Shown in pieces: positions 27,045-35,897 of a DNA stretch of 64,000 bases (its first letter is position 1; each line of letters starts with the position of its first letter). The notes beneath the pieces were generated by a model, which ran no database searches, was not told the origin of the DNA, and worked only from the letters and a program-made list of their open reading frames with translations. The position numbers and the translations under genes were made by a program. The DNA is taken from assembly GCF_900115465.1 (NCBI RefSeq), contig NZ_FOWN01000007.1, positions 1 through 64,000 of the forward strand, written 5' to 3'. Source of the DNA: Halolactibacillus alkaliphilus (lineage in GTDB: Bacteria; Bacillota; Bacilli; Bacillales; Amphibacillaceae).

Positions 27045-27551
27045 TTATTCACCTTTCTCACTCCCTTGCAGTTGAAACGATACGTCAACCGTCAGCATGT
27101 GATAACGTTCCATCAGATAAGTCTGTAGCCTGGTCTCATAGATCTGTTGATCCGTCACTTCTCCATCAACTGTTATTAGCATGTTAAGCGAATGGGTATT
27201 ATCTTGAAGTGTCATCTCAATATGAAGAATGTTTAATGGTAATTGTTCTGTGAGAAAGGCACGAGTATCTAATTCAATTTGAGCGAGTGATGATTGAACA
27301 AGTAAATCCTCTCCTAGCTGTTGGTATTTGTCGTGTATGTAATCATCAGCAACTACAGATTGCAACGACTTTGTAACATCTATTGATACATAACCGATCC
27401 ACTCGGATAAAGAGAAAGCGATCGTTAAAATGAAGATCATGTAGAGTGTGTGTTCAATTATGGATTTGTATCGATGATTTGGTATCATTGCCCTGATAAG
27501 CGCGATAAATAGCGCAAGAATCACCCATTGCATCAGTTGTTCTTTAAGCAC
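27045..27551 (-). CDS. spoIIIAF: Stage III sporulation protein AF
   Basis: 168 residues, two membrane segments near the N-terminus (about 5-22 and 32-52) and a soluble C-terminal domain. Sequence is poorly conserved, as is normal for SpoIIIAF, so the call rests on topology, length and exact position between AE and AG. Confidence 0.85.
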   Translation of the reverse strand: MLKEQLMQWVILALFIALIRAMIPNHRYKSIIEHTLYMIFILTIAFSLSEWIGYVSIDVTKSLQSVVADDYIHDKYQQLGEDLLVQSSLAQIELDTRAFLTEQLPLNILHIEMTLQDNTHSLNMLITVDGEVTDQQIYETRLQTYLMERYHMLTVDVSFQLQGSEKGE

Positions 27552-27569
27552 AAATAATCCCTTCTTTGA

Positions 27570-28703
27570 TCAGGTTTTAAAAAATTGGGCAAAAAGAATA
27601 ATAACTAAAATGTTACCCACAAACAAAAAACTAAAAGTCATCAGCGCGTGCAAAAACAGCTTTATAGTTCTAATCAACACAGTTAATGCCATTGATATTT
27701 CAGAACGGTTAAACGCCTGAATTAAACTATCAAAGAGGAGTAAAACGAGATAAATGCTCACTATTTTTATCAAAGGGATTGCCACTAAAATAAGCAGTGT
27801 CATCACACCATAAACACTTAAAGCATCTCGTAAAATATTTAAAGTTAAGAAAGCCACTTCCGCTGTCTCTTTAAACCAATGTTGGGTCATCGAATACACT
27901 TGACTTAGCAAATGCTTTCCTTGCATGAAGGATAGGCGCGTCTGAAAGAAGCGAAAACTACTGCTTAGCATGAGAAAAGAAAAATAAATTTTTAAGCACA
28001 AGGAAAGGATTAGTTTTAAACCGTGCGTCATTTTTTCACCTACGTATTCTAAGGCCTCTAATTTAGATAATTGACCTAAAACAGAAGCTAAAAACTGCCA
28101 TTGAATAACGGGTAAGATGACGTGCTTTAGAAAGTTTAAAGCCAAAGGCAACAACAATATCTGTTGCGGTTTTAACGAACTAACCATCGACAATGGTTGG
28201 GTTGTCACAGCTAAACCGTTTATAGATGAGAGTAAGACGATAACAAAACCATACATTGTGTCTATCGTCTCAATAACAGTAGCAGATACATAAGATTCAA
28301 TTGTCACTAATTCCTTTACTATTAATAATTTTAAAGCCAATACACTCACCGACTTAACAAGCGGCGGTAATCCTTCTGAAAAATAGCCGCTGAAAATCAA
28401 GCCACATAATAAATAGACGATAATGGTTTGCATTGATTGAAAACTTTTGACTGTTTCATCAAAAAACATGTGAACAAGTGATTGTATATAGTGACTTAAT
28501 GAAAACGTTGTATTACCAGCAAGGTACTCACTTAACGACCATGGCTGATCAGTTGATACCGTTAAATCATGTGTGAGTTCTTCAATTAAACTTTGATAAG
28601 ATGACGCATCTAATGGCTCACTTGCAAGAACGACGGGCATAAAGCTTATAAATACCATTAGACACATTAACAGCAACATCAAGGACCTTTTTTTTTGCGA
28701 CAT
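27570..28703 (-). CDS. spoIIIAE: Stage III sporulation protein AE
   Basis: 377 residues from the ATG at 28703, which has GAAGGAGATAAC in front; an upstream in-frame start lies within spoIIIAD. Signal sequence-like N-terminus (SLMLLLMCLMVFISFMPVVLA) followed by multiple membrane segments. Multipass component of the A-Q channel, likely the export-gate-like part. Confidence 0.92.
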   Translation of the reverse strand: MSQKKRSLMLLLMCLMVFISFMPVVLASEPLDASSYQSLIEELTHDLTVSTDQPWSLSEYLAGNTTFSLSHYIQSLVHMFFDETVKSFQSMQTIIVYLLCGLIFSGYFSEGLPPLVKSVSVLALKLLIVKELVTIESYVSATVIETIDTMYGFVIVLLSSINGLAVTTQPLSMVSSLKPQQILLLPLALNFLKHVILPVIQWQFLASVLGQLSKLEALEYVGEKMTHGLKLILSLCLKIYFSFLMLSSSFRFFQTRLSFMQGKHLLSQVYSMTQHWFKETAEVAFLTLNILRDALSVYGVMTLLILVAIPLIKIVSIYLVLLLFDSLIQAFNRSEISMALTVLIRTIKLFLHALMTFSFLFVGNILVIILFAQFFKT

Positions 28704-28713
28704 GTTATCTCCT

Positions 28714-29106
28714 TCAATCCAGCAAAGCAACGATAAATACAAGGACATCTTCAATGACAGGCACAGCAATGACTAAGAGCATCACCATCCCTACGAGTTC
28801 CACAAGTAATCCAAGTGCTTCAGAGCCCGTATCTTTAAGTAGTAACTGAAAAAAGTGAACAATATAACTGATACTCATCATTTTTATAATCGTGACCAAA
28901 TACGTTGTTTTAACTCCGGACATGACAATAAACTGATGTAACAGATTAAACACATGTGCAAGTGGCTCGATTATGTATAGATAAACAAAGATAAATACGA
29001 CAATGCCAATCGCAAAACTAAATAACGGGGCCTGGTCCTTTAATAAGAGTCGAAATAAATGTCCTACAACGATGAGTAAAATGAGGCGTAGCCATTCCAT
29101 CATCAC
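28714..29106 (-). CDS. spoIIIAD: Stage III sporulation protein AD
   Basis: 130 residues, four hydrophobic segments, very little soluble sequence. SpoIIIAC and AD are related small membrane proteins. It begins one base after the spoIIIAC stop; start could be any of three adjacent ATGs. Confidence 0.9.
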   Translation of the reverse strand: MMMEWLRLILLIVVGHLFRLLLKDQAPLFSFAIGIVVFIFVYLYIIEPLAHVFNLLHQFIVMSGVKTTYLVTIIKMMSISYIVHFFQLLLKDTGSEALGLLVELVGMVMLLVIAVPVIEDVLVFIVALLD

Positions 29107-29307
29107 TTAAAAAAGAAACACTTGTTGGATCCGGTTGAATAACTGCAACAATTGGTTAATCACCATCATCAGGACAATGATGAAACCAACCAGTGTAATA
29201 AATTGCGCATATTCTTCTTTACCCAACTGTTTTAAAATAGTATGAATCATGGCTACAATAATACCAATACCGGCAATTTGAAATATGATAGTTGTGTCCC
29301 CCATCAC
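29107..29307 (-). CDS. spoIIIAC: Stage III sporulation protein AC
   Basis: 66 residues with two membrane segments (IIFQIAGIGIIVAMIHTILK; ITLVGFIIVLMMVINQLL). The central KQLGKEEYAQ loop is typical of SpoIIIAC. Confidence 0.93.
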   Translation of the reverse strand: MMGDTTIIFQIAGIGIIVAMIHTILKQLGKEEYAQFITLVGFIIVLMMVINQLLQLFNRIQQVFLF

Positions 29308-29361
29308 TGGCCTCCCTTCTGTTATAAACCTACCTTTCTTTCAGCAAAAAGCGGTTTTCGC

Positions 29362-29871
29362 TTACCACAATAAAATGACACACATGCCGCCGATTAAAAT
29401 ACCTGTTAGAACATATAGATGTAATTTCTGATCAACTTTTTTTAAGAGTGTTTGATATTCAATCTCAAAGTAATCGATTAGAAATTTTAAGTGTGCCATT
29501 TGAATATCCATGCTTACTGTTCCTACCGTCCGACTAAATTCCTCCAATATAACAAAATCACTGCGTGTCAAAGCTAATACTCCTTGATATTGATGTAGTG
29601 TCTCACTAAATCGGTGAGCAAATGTCCCTTCTTGACGAATAACATCGGCTATAAAGGTCGAAAACCTTCCCCGATAGTGACGACTATATTCAAGCAAGTA
29701 ATCATCAATAAGCTTTTGATGGTAAGACATTTCTCTGTGTAGCAAACGGAAAAAGTGTTGGCAATCTTTTAACGTATGTTGTCTCGTGTTTAATTGAGCG
29801 GCTTTAAGGCAACCTAGTAGCGTCGTGCAAGTAAAAACTAGCACCAAGAGGATGACAGACATGTCTTTCAC
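29362..29871 (-). CDS. spoIIIAB: Stage III sporulation protein AB
   Basis: 169 residues: an N-terminal and a C-terminal membrane segment flank a helical domain resembling the GspF/pilus inner-membrane platform family. Overlaps spoIIIAA by four bases, indicating coupled translation. Confidence 0.92.
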   Translation of the reverse strand: MKDMSVILLVLVFTCTTLLGCLKAAQLNTRQHTLKDCQHFFRLLHREMSYHQKLIDDYLLEYSRHYRGRFSTFIADVIRQEGTFAHRFSETLHQYQGVLALTRSDFVILEEFSRTVGTVSMDIQMAHLKFLIDYFEIEYQTLLKKVDQKLHLYVLTGILIGGMCVILLW

Positions 29872-30752
29872 ACACTTTCTTTAAGATTGATTAGTTGAAG
29901 TTCTCCCTTTTTTGTCGAAGAAAGAACGATAACACGATCAAACAATCGTTCTGAGAGTAAGACTTTAAAAAACATACGAGAAGCCAGGTCTTGATAACTT
30001 GATGCATGCGCTGTACAAATAAGGCTGATTCCTGCCTTCATGCCATCTAAAAGAGCGGTGACATCATGATTAGTTGCTATTTCATCTACGATGATAATAT
30101 CTGGTGACATGGAGCGAATCATCAATGGAATAGCAAGATGTTTCGGACAACCAGAGAGGTGATCGACTCGTGCACAGGCATTTGGTTTACTAAGGAGTGG
30201 AGGCATTATTTCTTTTCGTTCATCGATGACACAAATCTTTTTAGAAAAGGGCGAAACATCTTGACTAATTGATTGAACCAACATTCTTAATAATGAGGTT
30301 TTACCCGCGTTAGGCGGACCGATAATAAGCGTACTAGCATACTGTGAATCGACAAATAGCTGGCGATGAGAGATGTTAAAAGATATACGCTGCAATTGAT
30401 GAATACGTATGTTTAAAGAAGTGATAATCTCAAGGTGGTCAATTCCTTGATTATTCATAATGATATCTCCCGCTAGTCCGACACGATGCCCCCCAGGTAA
30501 AGTAATAAAACATTCTTTTAATTCTCTAGCATAACGATACCGCGAAGATACAAACAAGTTATCCAGCAGCTCTTTAAACACGTGCTGATGCATCTCATAT
30601 GGCAATAATTGATACCCCCGTTTATACATACATTCCAGTGGTTGATTAAGACGTGCGCGAATCTCTTCGATGGCTCCTAATGGCTTCTCATATTTTTCGA
30701 TTAAATCAATGACATCCTTTTGAAATAAAACGTGCACATCTTTTGGTAGCAT
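29868..30752 (-). CDS. spoIIIAA: Stage III sporulation protein AA (secretion-type ATPase)
   Basis: 294-residue ATPase related to type II/IV secretion motors. Walker A LIIGPPNAGKTSLLRML is near residue 137 and Walker B-like SPDIIIVDEIATNHDV near 220. GLAGDIIMNNQGID precedes. Powers or gates the A-Q channel. First gene of the operon with a candidate sigma-E promoter just upstream. Confidence 0.95.
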   Translation of the reverse strand: MLPKDVHVLFQKDVIDLIEKYEKPLGAIEEIRARLNQPLECMYKRGYQLLPYEMHQHVFKELLDNLFVSSRYRYARELKECFITLPGGHRVGLAGDIIMNNQGIDHLEIITSLNIRIHQLQRISFNISHRQLFVDSQYASTLIIGPPNAGKTSLLRMLVQSISQDVSPFSKKICVIDERKEIMPPLLSKPNACARVDHLSGCPKHLAIPLMIRSMSPDIIIVDEIATNHDVTALLDGMKAGISLICTAHASSYQDLASRMFFKVLLSERLFDRVIVLSSTKKGELQLINLKESV

Positions 30753-30787
30753 GACATCCTCCCCTATAAACCATATCCTATCGATAT

Positions 30788-30816
30788 AGCTTATGCGAGG
30801 AAGTCTTTAAACATGA
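30788..30816 (-). promoter_or_regulatory. Possible sigma-E promoter of spoIIIA
   Basis: TCATGTT, 14 bases, CATAAGCT on the minus strand, about 40 bases upstream of spoIIIAA. Loose match to the mother-cell sigma-E consensus. B. subtilis spoIIIA is sigma-E dependent. Confidence 0.35.
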
Positions 30817-30868
30817 AAAAACACATCAAACAATTGTTAGTGTCCTCACAATTGTTTGATGTGTTATG
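30816..30868 (-). terminator. Terminator of papA-efp
   Basis: Perfect 18-bp stem with arms starting AACACATCAAACAATT, followed by a T run on the minus strand, 8 bases past the efp stop. Confidence 0.93.
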
Positions 30869-30873
30869 TTGTT

Positions 30874-31431
30874 TTAAGCTCTAGAAACGTATTTACCGTC
30901 CGTTGTGCTGACAATTAAGCGATCCCCTTGGTTAACAAAGAAAGGCACTTGAACTGTTAGTCCTGTTTCCATAATGGCTGGCTTCGAACCTCCACTTGCC
31001 GTATCACCTTTGATTCCTGGTTCTGTTTCAGCTACTTCAAGTTCTACGTTATTTGGTAAGGATACTCCTAATATTTCTCCTCCATAAGAGATAACGTTCA
31101 CTTCCATATTCTCTTTTAAAAACTTTAATTCATATTCAATTTGCTTTTCGCTGAGTTCTAATTGCTCATAAGATTCCATATCCATAAATGTGTGAATTTC
31201 ACCAGCTGCATATAGATATTGCATTTTTCTATTGTCAATATGTGCCTTGGCTACTTTTTCCCCGCCACGAAATGTTTTGTCTTGGATGTTACCAGAACGT
31301 AAACTGCGCAATTTCGAACGTACAAAAGCTGCGCCTTTTCCTGGTTTCACGTGTTGAAACTCAAGTACTTGCCAAATATCATTATCAACTTCAATTGTTA
31401 AACCCGTCTTAAAATCATTCACTGAAATCAT
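30874..31431 (-). CDS. efp: Elongation factor P
   Basis: 185 residues, three OB-like domains. It rescues ribosomes stalled on polyproline. K32, the modified tip residue in Bacillus EF-P, is present in VKPGKGAAF. The C-terminus ends with [17 protein letters not shown], as in B. subtilis. 33 bases after papA; a conserved papA-efp pair. Confidence 0.97.
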   Translation of the reverse strand: MISVNDFKTGLTIEVDNDIWQVLEFQHVKPGKGAAFVRSKLRSLRSGNIQDKTFRGGEKVAKAHIDNRKMQYLYAAGEIHTFMDMESYEQLELSEKQIEYELKFLKENMEVNVISYGGEILGVSLPNNVELEVAETEPGIKGDTASGGSKPAIMETGLTVQVPFFVNQGDRLIVSTTDGKYVSRA

Positions 31432-31464
31432 TTAAATCCTCCTAAATATCTCTTTTATTTCTAA

Positions 31465-32526
31465 CTATACTATAATAAGCTCTTTCGGTGCTTTATTCAA
31501 GCTACGATTACCATCTTTCGTCATCACAATATCATCCTCAATACGACAGCCACCAACGTCGGGCACATAAATACCTGGTTCTACAGTGACAACCATATTT
31601 TCTTCCAAGACTATATCCCCTAGCGGTGATAAGCGAGGACCTTCGTGCACTTCCATGCCTAATCCGTGTCCCGTCCCATGTCCAAAGTATTCACCATATC
31701 CTTGTTCTTTAATATAATCACGCGTTAATGCGTCCGCTTCTTTCCCAGTCATACCAGGTTTCGTTCCTTTAATACCTCGTAAGTGAGCTTCTAAGACCGT
31801 ATCGTAAATGTTCTTTAGCTCATCTGAAATTTCCCCGACAGCAAAGGTGCGCGTCATATCAGAACAATAACCCTGGTAAAGTGCACCAAAATCCAGCGTC
31901 ACAAGTTCTCCTGTCTTAATCTGTTTATCCGTTGCAACACCATGAGGTAAGGCAGAGCGTTTCCCAGATGCAACAATAATGTCAAAGCTTGAAGACGTTG
32001 CTCCTTGTTGTCGCATGAAAAATTCTAATTCATTTGAGACCTCAATTTCTGTCATGCCTGGTTTTACAAAGGTTAGAATGTGTTCATAAGCACGATCAGA
32101 AATGGCAGCTGCTTGCTCCATAATCTTCAGTTCATCTTCCGTTTTTATCATGCGTATCGTCGCAATAATACCTGAAGTAGGAATAAGATCCACACCAATT
32201 TCATCCGCATAAGTTTTATACGTTTGATACGTCATATCATCTTCTTCAAAACCAACATTGTTTATGTTTAATGCTTCAATAATTTCCGCTATTTTTTTTA
32301 TTAACGATTGTTTATGCTCTATTACGTCATAACCAACTGCTTGCGCTGTTGCTTGTTCCATATATCGAAAATCCGTAATAAATAGTTGTTTATCTTGTGT
32401 AATCAAAACCACACCCGCGGTACCAGTAAAGCCACTTATGTATCGGCGATTGAAAGGATTTGTTACGATTAAACCATCGATTTCACGCTGCTTGAGCGTA
32501 TCACGCAGTCTTTTTATTTTTTCCAT
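31465..32526 (-). CDS. papA: M24-family Xaa-Pro aminopeptidase PapA (YqhT)
   Basis: 353 residues. N-terminal creatinase-like domain (about 1-130) and pita-bread metallopeptidase domain. Metal ligands visible: D in TLDFGALYQGYCSDMTR, H in GHGTGHGLGMEVHEGP, E in VTVEPGIY, E in GCRIEDDIV. Cleaves N-terminal residues preceding proline. PepQ-like prolidase is the alternative, but the efp neighbour supports YqhT. Confidence 0.93.
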   Translation of the reverse strand: MEKIKRLRDTLKQREIDGLIVTNPFNRRYISGFTGTAGVVLITQDKQLFITDFRYMEQATAQAVGYDVIEHKQSLIKKIAEIIEALNINNVGFEEDDMTYQTYKTYADEIGVDLIPTSGIIATIRMIKTEDELKIMEQAAAISDRAYEHILTFVKPGMTEIEVSNELEFFMRQQGATSSSFDIIVASGKRSALPHGVATDKQIKTGELVTLDFGALYQGYCSDMTRTFAVGEISDELKNIYDTVLEAHLRGIKGTKPGMTGKEADALTRDYIKEQGYGEYFGHGTGHGLGMEVHEGPRLSPLGDIVLEENMVVTVEPGIYVPDVGGCRIEDDIVMTKDGNRSLNKAPKELIIV

Positions 32527-32705
32527 TTTGTCACTTCCCTTTTATTAATTAACCTATATAGTGTATCATATTATATGCTGTTTTTATAGTTTCATATCCG
32601 ATCGCGACAGGATAAGTTTTTTGAAAATATTAAAGGTTTAAGGATTAAAAACAGTGTAACTTGGGAAAAGTAGTAATACATATACTAGACAAGGAGAGGG
32701 TTAAT

Positions 32706-33068
32706 ATGAAGCGACATCAACCAATTTGGATGTACATCCTATTTGGACTTGCTGTAGTAGGTTTAGTTTCCACATTCCTAACGGATTTTAACAGCTTAAT
32801 TAGAAATATTATAATAACCGCTATAACCATCGGAATTATTTATGCTATTGTCCATACTTTCTTTTTAAAGCGCCACAACTCAAATGAAATAAAAAAGTAC
32901 CGTAAAGCAGTGAAGCAATCAAAGAAAAAGTATGCGCAAAAACCGACTGGAAGTTATGCACAAGCAAAGAAAAGACCCGTAAGCAAACATAAAAAAAGAC
33001 ATAAAAAAACTTCTCACTTACGCGTGATTGATGGGAATAAAGATACTCATAAAAAAATGACATTATAA
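32706..33068 (+). CDS. yqhP: SA1362/YqhP-family membrane protein
   Basis: 120 residues from the ATG at 32706, behind AAGGAGAGGGTT. Two membrane segments (about 8-25 and 32-55) and a very basic Lys-rich C-terminal tail with repeated KK and KR, ending DGNKDTHKKMTL. Conserved small membrane protein of Bacillales, function unknown. Divergent from papA. Confidence 0.8.
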   Translation: MKRHQPIWMYILFGLAVVGLVSTFLTDFNSLIRNIIITAITIGIIYAIVHTFFLKRHNSNEIKKYRKAVKQSKKKYAQKPTGSYAQAKKRPVSKHKKRHKKTSHLRVIDGNKDTHKKMTL

Positions 33069-33078
33069 ACTATAATAA

Positions 33079-33142
33079 ATGCCGGTGAAGTTTAGTCACA
33101 AAGTACGTTTTACTTTGCGACTATGAACTTGACCGACATTTT
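33079..33142. terminator. Long hairpin between converging yqhP and mntR
   Basis: Imperfect stem of more than 20 bp; outer arms ATGCCGGT and ACCGACAT, inner arms CAAAGTA and TACTTTG, ending in six T on the plus strand. Confidence 0.75.
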
Positions 33143-33574
33143 TTATTCTTTCGATAGTTGTTTTTCTCTTAATTCTTTTAATGCTTGCTCCCGCTTTTTA
33201 TCTGCTTCAAAGTATTGCACCAAATCACCAATACGATCGATAGAATTCCAACTTAAATGATGCTCAATCCCCTCTACATCATCATAAATATTTTCCTTAT
33301 CGACACCGATAATTTCTAAAAATTGTTCTAACAAATCATGTCGATAAACAAGACGTTTACCTATTTTTTTACCTTTTGCGGTTAAGATTAATCCGCGGTA
33401 TTTCTCATAATTCAAGTATTCGTCTTTATCTAATTTTTTTACCATCTTAGTTACAGAGGAAGGATGAACAGATAGAGCATCAGCGATATCAGAGACTCGC
33501 GCATAGCCTTTCGATTCAATTAATAAATAGATTTGTTCAATATAATCTTCCATACTAGGTGTTGGCATCATCAT
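33143..33574 (-). CDS. mntR: Manganese transport regulator MntR
   Basis: DtxR-family Mn2+-sensing repressor of mntH and mntABCD. 143 residues, near identical to B. subtilis: [14 protein letters not shown] (Asp ligand), winged helix [19 protein letters not shown], and [21 protein letters not shown] with His/Glu metal ligands. Start is one of three adjacent ATGs. No transporter gene is adjacent. Confidence 0.96.
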   Translation of the reverse strand: MMMPTPSMEDYIEQIYLLIESKGYARVSDIADALSVHPSSVTKMVKKLDKDEYLNYEKYRGLILTAKGKKIGKRLVYRHDLLEQFLEIIGVDKENIYDDVEGIEHHLSWNSIDRIGDLVQYFEADKKREQALKELREKQLSKE

Positions 33575-33680
33575 CCCTCACTTTCTATTATACATCTTAA
33601 TTTTAAACAGCACATTCAAGCTTACCATTTTATTTTATCATAAGTAAAGCTTCGTTTGCAGAATTAATCAATTAGTCACA

Positions 33681-33696
33681 TGAAATGTACATTTCA
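33681..33696. repeat. Perfect 16-bp palindrome upstream of yqhL
   Basis: TGAAATGTACATTTCA, its own reverse complement, 16 bases upstream of the yqhL -35. Placement suggests an operator for a dimeric regulator; not a MntR box. Confidence 0.5.
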
Positions 33697-33711
33697 CTTA
33701 AAAGAAAACGG

Positions 33712-33740
33712 TTCACTTTTTCGGTGAAAAGTCGTATAAT
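33712..33740 (+). promoter_or_regulatory. Promoter of yqhL
   Basis: TTCACT, exact 17-bp spacer, TATAAT, 31 bases upstream of the ATG. Confidence 0.72.
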
Positions 33741-33771
33741 AGACGCAGACTGAAAAAAAGGGGATTTTACT

Positions 33772-34179
33772 ATGAATTATACACTTGCGCTTGCCTGGGA
33801 TTGGATTGCACTTCTTGTCCTTGCTTTAGCCTACATCGGTTATACACTCTATCGATACTTTAAAACAAGAAAAATACTCACAACACTCTCAGAAGAAAAT
33901 TTTAGAGAAGGCTATCGTAAAGCCCAATTGATTGATGTACGCGAACAAAAAGAATTTGATGGCGGACACATTTGGGGCGCGCGAAATATTCCTGTTACAC
34001 AATTAAAACAACGCATGAAAGAGCTGCGCAAAGATATGCCTATTTACCTTTACTGTCAATCTGGTTCACGATCTCAGCGTGCTGCTTGGTTACTTTACAA
34101 AAATGGTTACACCGAACTTTATGACCTAAAAGGTGGCTATAAAGATTGGAAAGGTAAAATTAAAAAAACATCGAAATGA
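33772..34179 (+). CDS. yqhL: Membrane-anchored rhodanese-like protein YqhL
   Basis: 135 residues. An N-terminal membrane segment (about 6-25) is followed by a single rhodanese domain with the active-site Cys in YLYCQSGSRSQRAAW. It presumably handles persulfide sulfur at the membrane. AAAGGGGA ribosome-binding site. Confidence 0.9.
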   Translation: MNYTLALAWDWIALLVLALAYIGYTLYRYFKTRKILTTLSEENFREGYRKAQLIDVREQKEFDGGHIWGARNIPVTQLKQRMKELRKDMPIYLYCQSGSRSQRAAWLLYKNGYTELYDLKGGYKDWKGKIKKTSK

Positions 34180-34184
34180 CCAAC

Positions 34185-34220
34185 AAGACAAGCTCATCCT
34201 ATTTGGATGAGCTTGTCTTA
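34185..34220. terminator. Bidirectional terminator between yqhL and aroK
   Basis: Perfect 15-bp stem AAGACAAGCTCATCC / GGATGAGCTTGTCTT. It overlaps the aroK stop codon. Confidence 0.85.
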
Positions 34221-34712
34221 TTTATGAATATTTTCTAATATAGCTTGTGCGATATTTTCAGGCGAGCGATAAGTCGTATTAATGACAAATTGACTGACTT
34301 CTTTATAAAGTACTTGCCTATGATCAAATAGTTGCTTTTTCACTTCTAAGTCTTGATGCCATAATGGACGTTCTTGATCATCTTTTAAGCGTTCAACAAT
34401 TTCCGTCCACGCCGTTTCAAGAAAAACGACATACTGTTGTGATAGAATATTGCGATTGTCTTCTCTTTCAACAATCCCGCCTCCCGTTGAGATGATGCCG
34501 GTTTGTTTTGTAGTTTCTAATAGCGCATCATGTTCAAGTTTTCTGAAAAATGCCTCCCCATGTGCGTAGAAAATGTCAGAAATACGTTGTCCCGCTTTTT
34601 GTTCGATAACCTTATCTAAATCAAACATTGACATCTTTGACACTTTTGCTAATGCCTTAGCTACAGTTGATTTTCCACTTCCCATAAATCCTACCAAATA
34701 AATTCGTTGCAT
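34218..34712 (-). CDS. aroK: Shikimate kinase
   Basis: 164 residues. Phosphorylates shikimate for chorismate synthesis. Walker A GFMGSGKSTVAKAL, shikimate-binding FDLDKVIEQ and RKLEHDAL, STGGGIVERE, and the lid region ERPLW are present. Divergent from comGA; the last codon lies in the shared terminator. Confidence 0.95.
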   Translation of the reverse strand: MQRIYLVGFMGSGKSTVAKALAKVSKMSMFDLDKVIEQKAGQRISDIFYAHGEAFFRKLEHDALLETTKQTGIISTGGGIVEREDNRNILSQQYVVFLETAWTEIVERLKDDQERPLWHQDLEVKKQLFDHRQVLYKEVSQFVINTTYRSPENIAQAILENIHK

Positions 34713-34919
34713 ACAGCTCCCCCTTTTTAAATTTAATGCATTTAAATATTATCTGAATAATTATACATTTTTTCAGGAAATAATACTACCTGCCTGAAAT
34801 TGTCGCTAGAAACTTCGTCAATTTCAAAATAATACTTCATGAAACAGCTCTCACACGCTTGCCGTCTGTGGTTTTTTCACCTATTATCGTAACCAACAAT
34901 AGATTATAGAGGTGAAGGC
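34713..34919. other. Intergenic region between aroK and comGA
   Basis: 207 bp that should carry the comG promoter. I see an inverted repeat TGAAATTG...CAATTTCA at about 34794-34832 but no clear pair of ComK AT-boxes. Confidence 0.4.
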
Positions 34920-35897
34920 ATGTATAGTTCAGATCGTTTCTTAAATAATGTTATTTTATTTGCGCTCAAAGAAAATGTTACCGATATTCATTTTGTCCCC
35001 TGTGACACATCAACACATGTTTATTTACGCGTACACGGACAGCGTCATATATATAAAACGCTTTTATTACCTCACTATAAAGCACTACTAAACCATTTGA
35101 AATTCCAAGCGCAAATGGATGTTGGTGAAACTAGATTACCACAAGATGGTGTCGTAACATTGAATGTCGAAGATACGAAACTCGACTTAAGACTTTCTAC
35201 ACTACCCGTAAGACAAGAAGAGTCTTTAGCTATAAGAATATTACCTCATAATGATATACTACCACTAAATAAACTACTTTTATTTAATTATCAAGTAACA
35301 AGACTGAAATCTTTGATTCAAAAACCTTCTGGTATTGTCCTGCTAACAGGTCCAACTGGGTCGGGAAAAACAACCCTCTTATACAGTCTAATTGAAACGC
35401 TTTTAAAAGAGCAATCTTACCAAACCATCACACTTGAAGATCCCATAGAAAAAGATTTAAACCATTTTGTACAAGTGCAAATAAATGAAAAAAGTGGCAT
35501 GACATATCAAACCGGCTTAAAAGCAGCCCTAAGACACGATCCCGATATATTAATGGTAGGAGAAATTAGAGATCATAAAACAGCTGCTTTTGTTTTTCAC
35601 GCTGCTTATACAGGGCATCTTGTTTTTTCGACTTTACATGCAAAAGATGCCAAAGGCACAATTCATCGTTTAATAGAAATGGGCATCAAGCCCGTTGATC
35701 TTACGCAAAACCTTTTAGCGATTTGCGCTACTGAGCTCATTTCAATTAATCATAAAGAACATCCCCGGGCTGCTATAATTGAGTTTTTAACTGGGGCATC
35801 TCTGCTTCAATATTGCGAGTCTCAACACACATCTCTTGCGAGTGATGTGACTTTCGGGCAGCTAAAACGAAAGGCTTATGCTTATGGTTTTGTTTAA
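34920..35897 (+). CDS. comGA: Competence pilus assembly ATPase ComGA
   Basis: 325-residue GspE-type ATPase. Walker A LLTGPTGSGKTTLLYSL, Asp box LEDPIEKD, Walker B DPDILMVGEIRD, and STLHAKDA (His box) are present. Drives assembly of the transformation pseudopilus. Somewhat shorter than the B. subtilis protein (356 residues), mainly at the C-terminus. Overlaps comGB by 20 bases. Confidence 0.95.
   Translation: MYSSDRFLNNVILFALKENVTDIHFVPCDTSTHVYLRVHGQRHIYKTLLLPHYKALLNHLKFQAQMDVGETRLPQDGVVTLNVEDTKLDLRLSTLPVRQEESLAIRILPHNDILPLNKLLLFNYQVTRLKSLIQKPSGIVLLTGPTGSGKTTLLYSLIETLLKEQSYQTITLEDPIEKDLNHFVQVQINEKSGMTYQTGLKAALRHDPDILMVGEIRDHKTAAFVFHAAYTGHLVFSTLHAKDAKGTIHRLIEMGIKPVDLTQNLLAICATELISINHKEHPRAAIIEFLTGASLLQYCESQHTSLASDVTFGQLKRKAYAYGFV

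Noticed and set aside
34713-34919. ComK boxes upstream of comGA
   Set aside because: No pair of AAAA-N5-TTTT boxes at proper spacing; AT-rich partial matches are not convincing.
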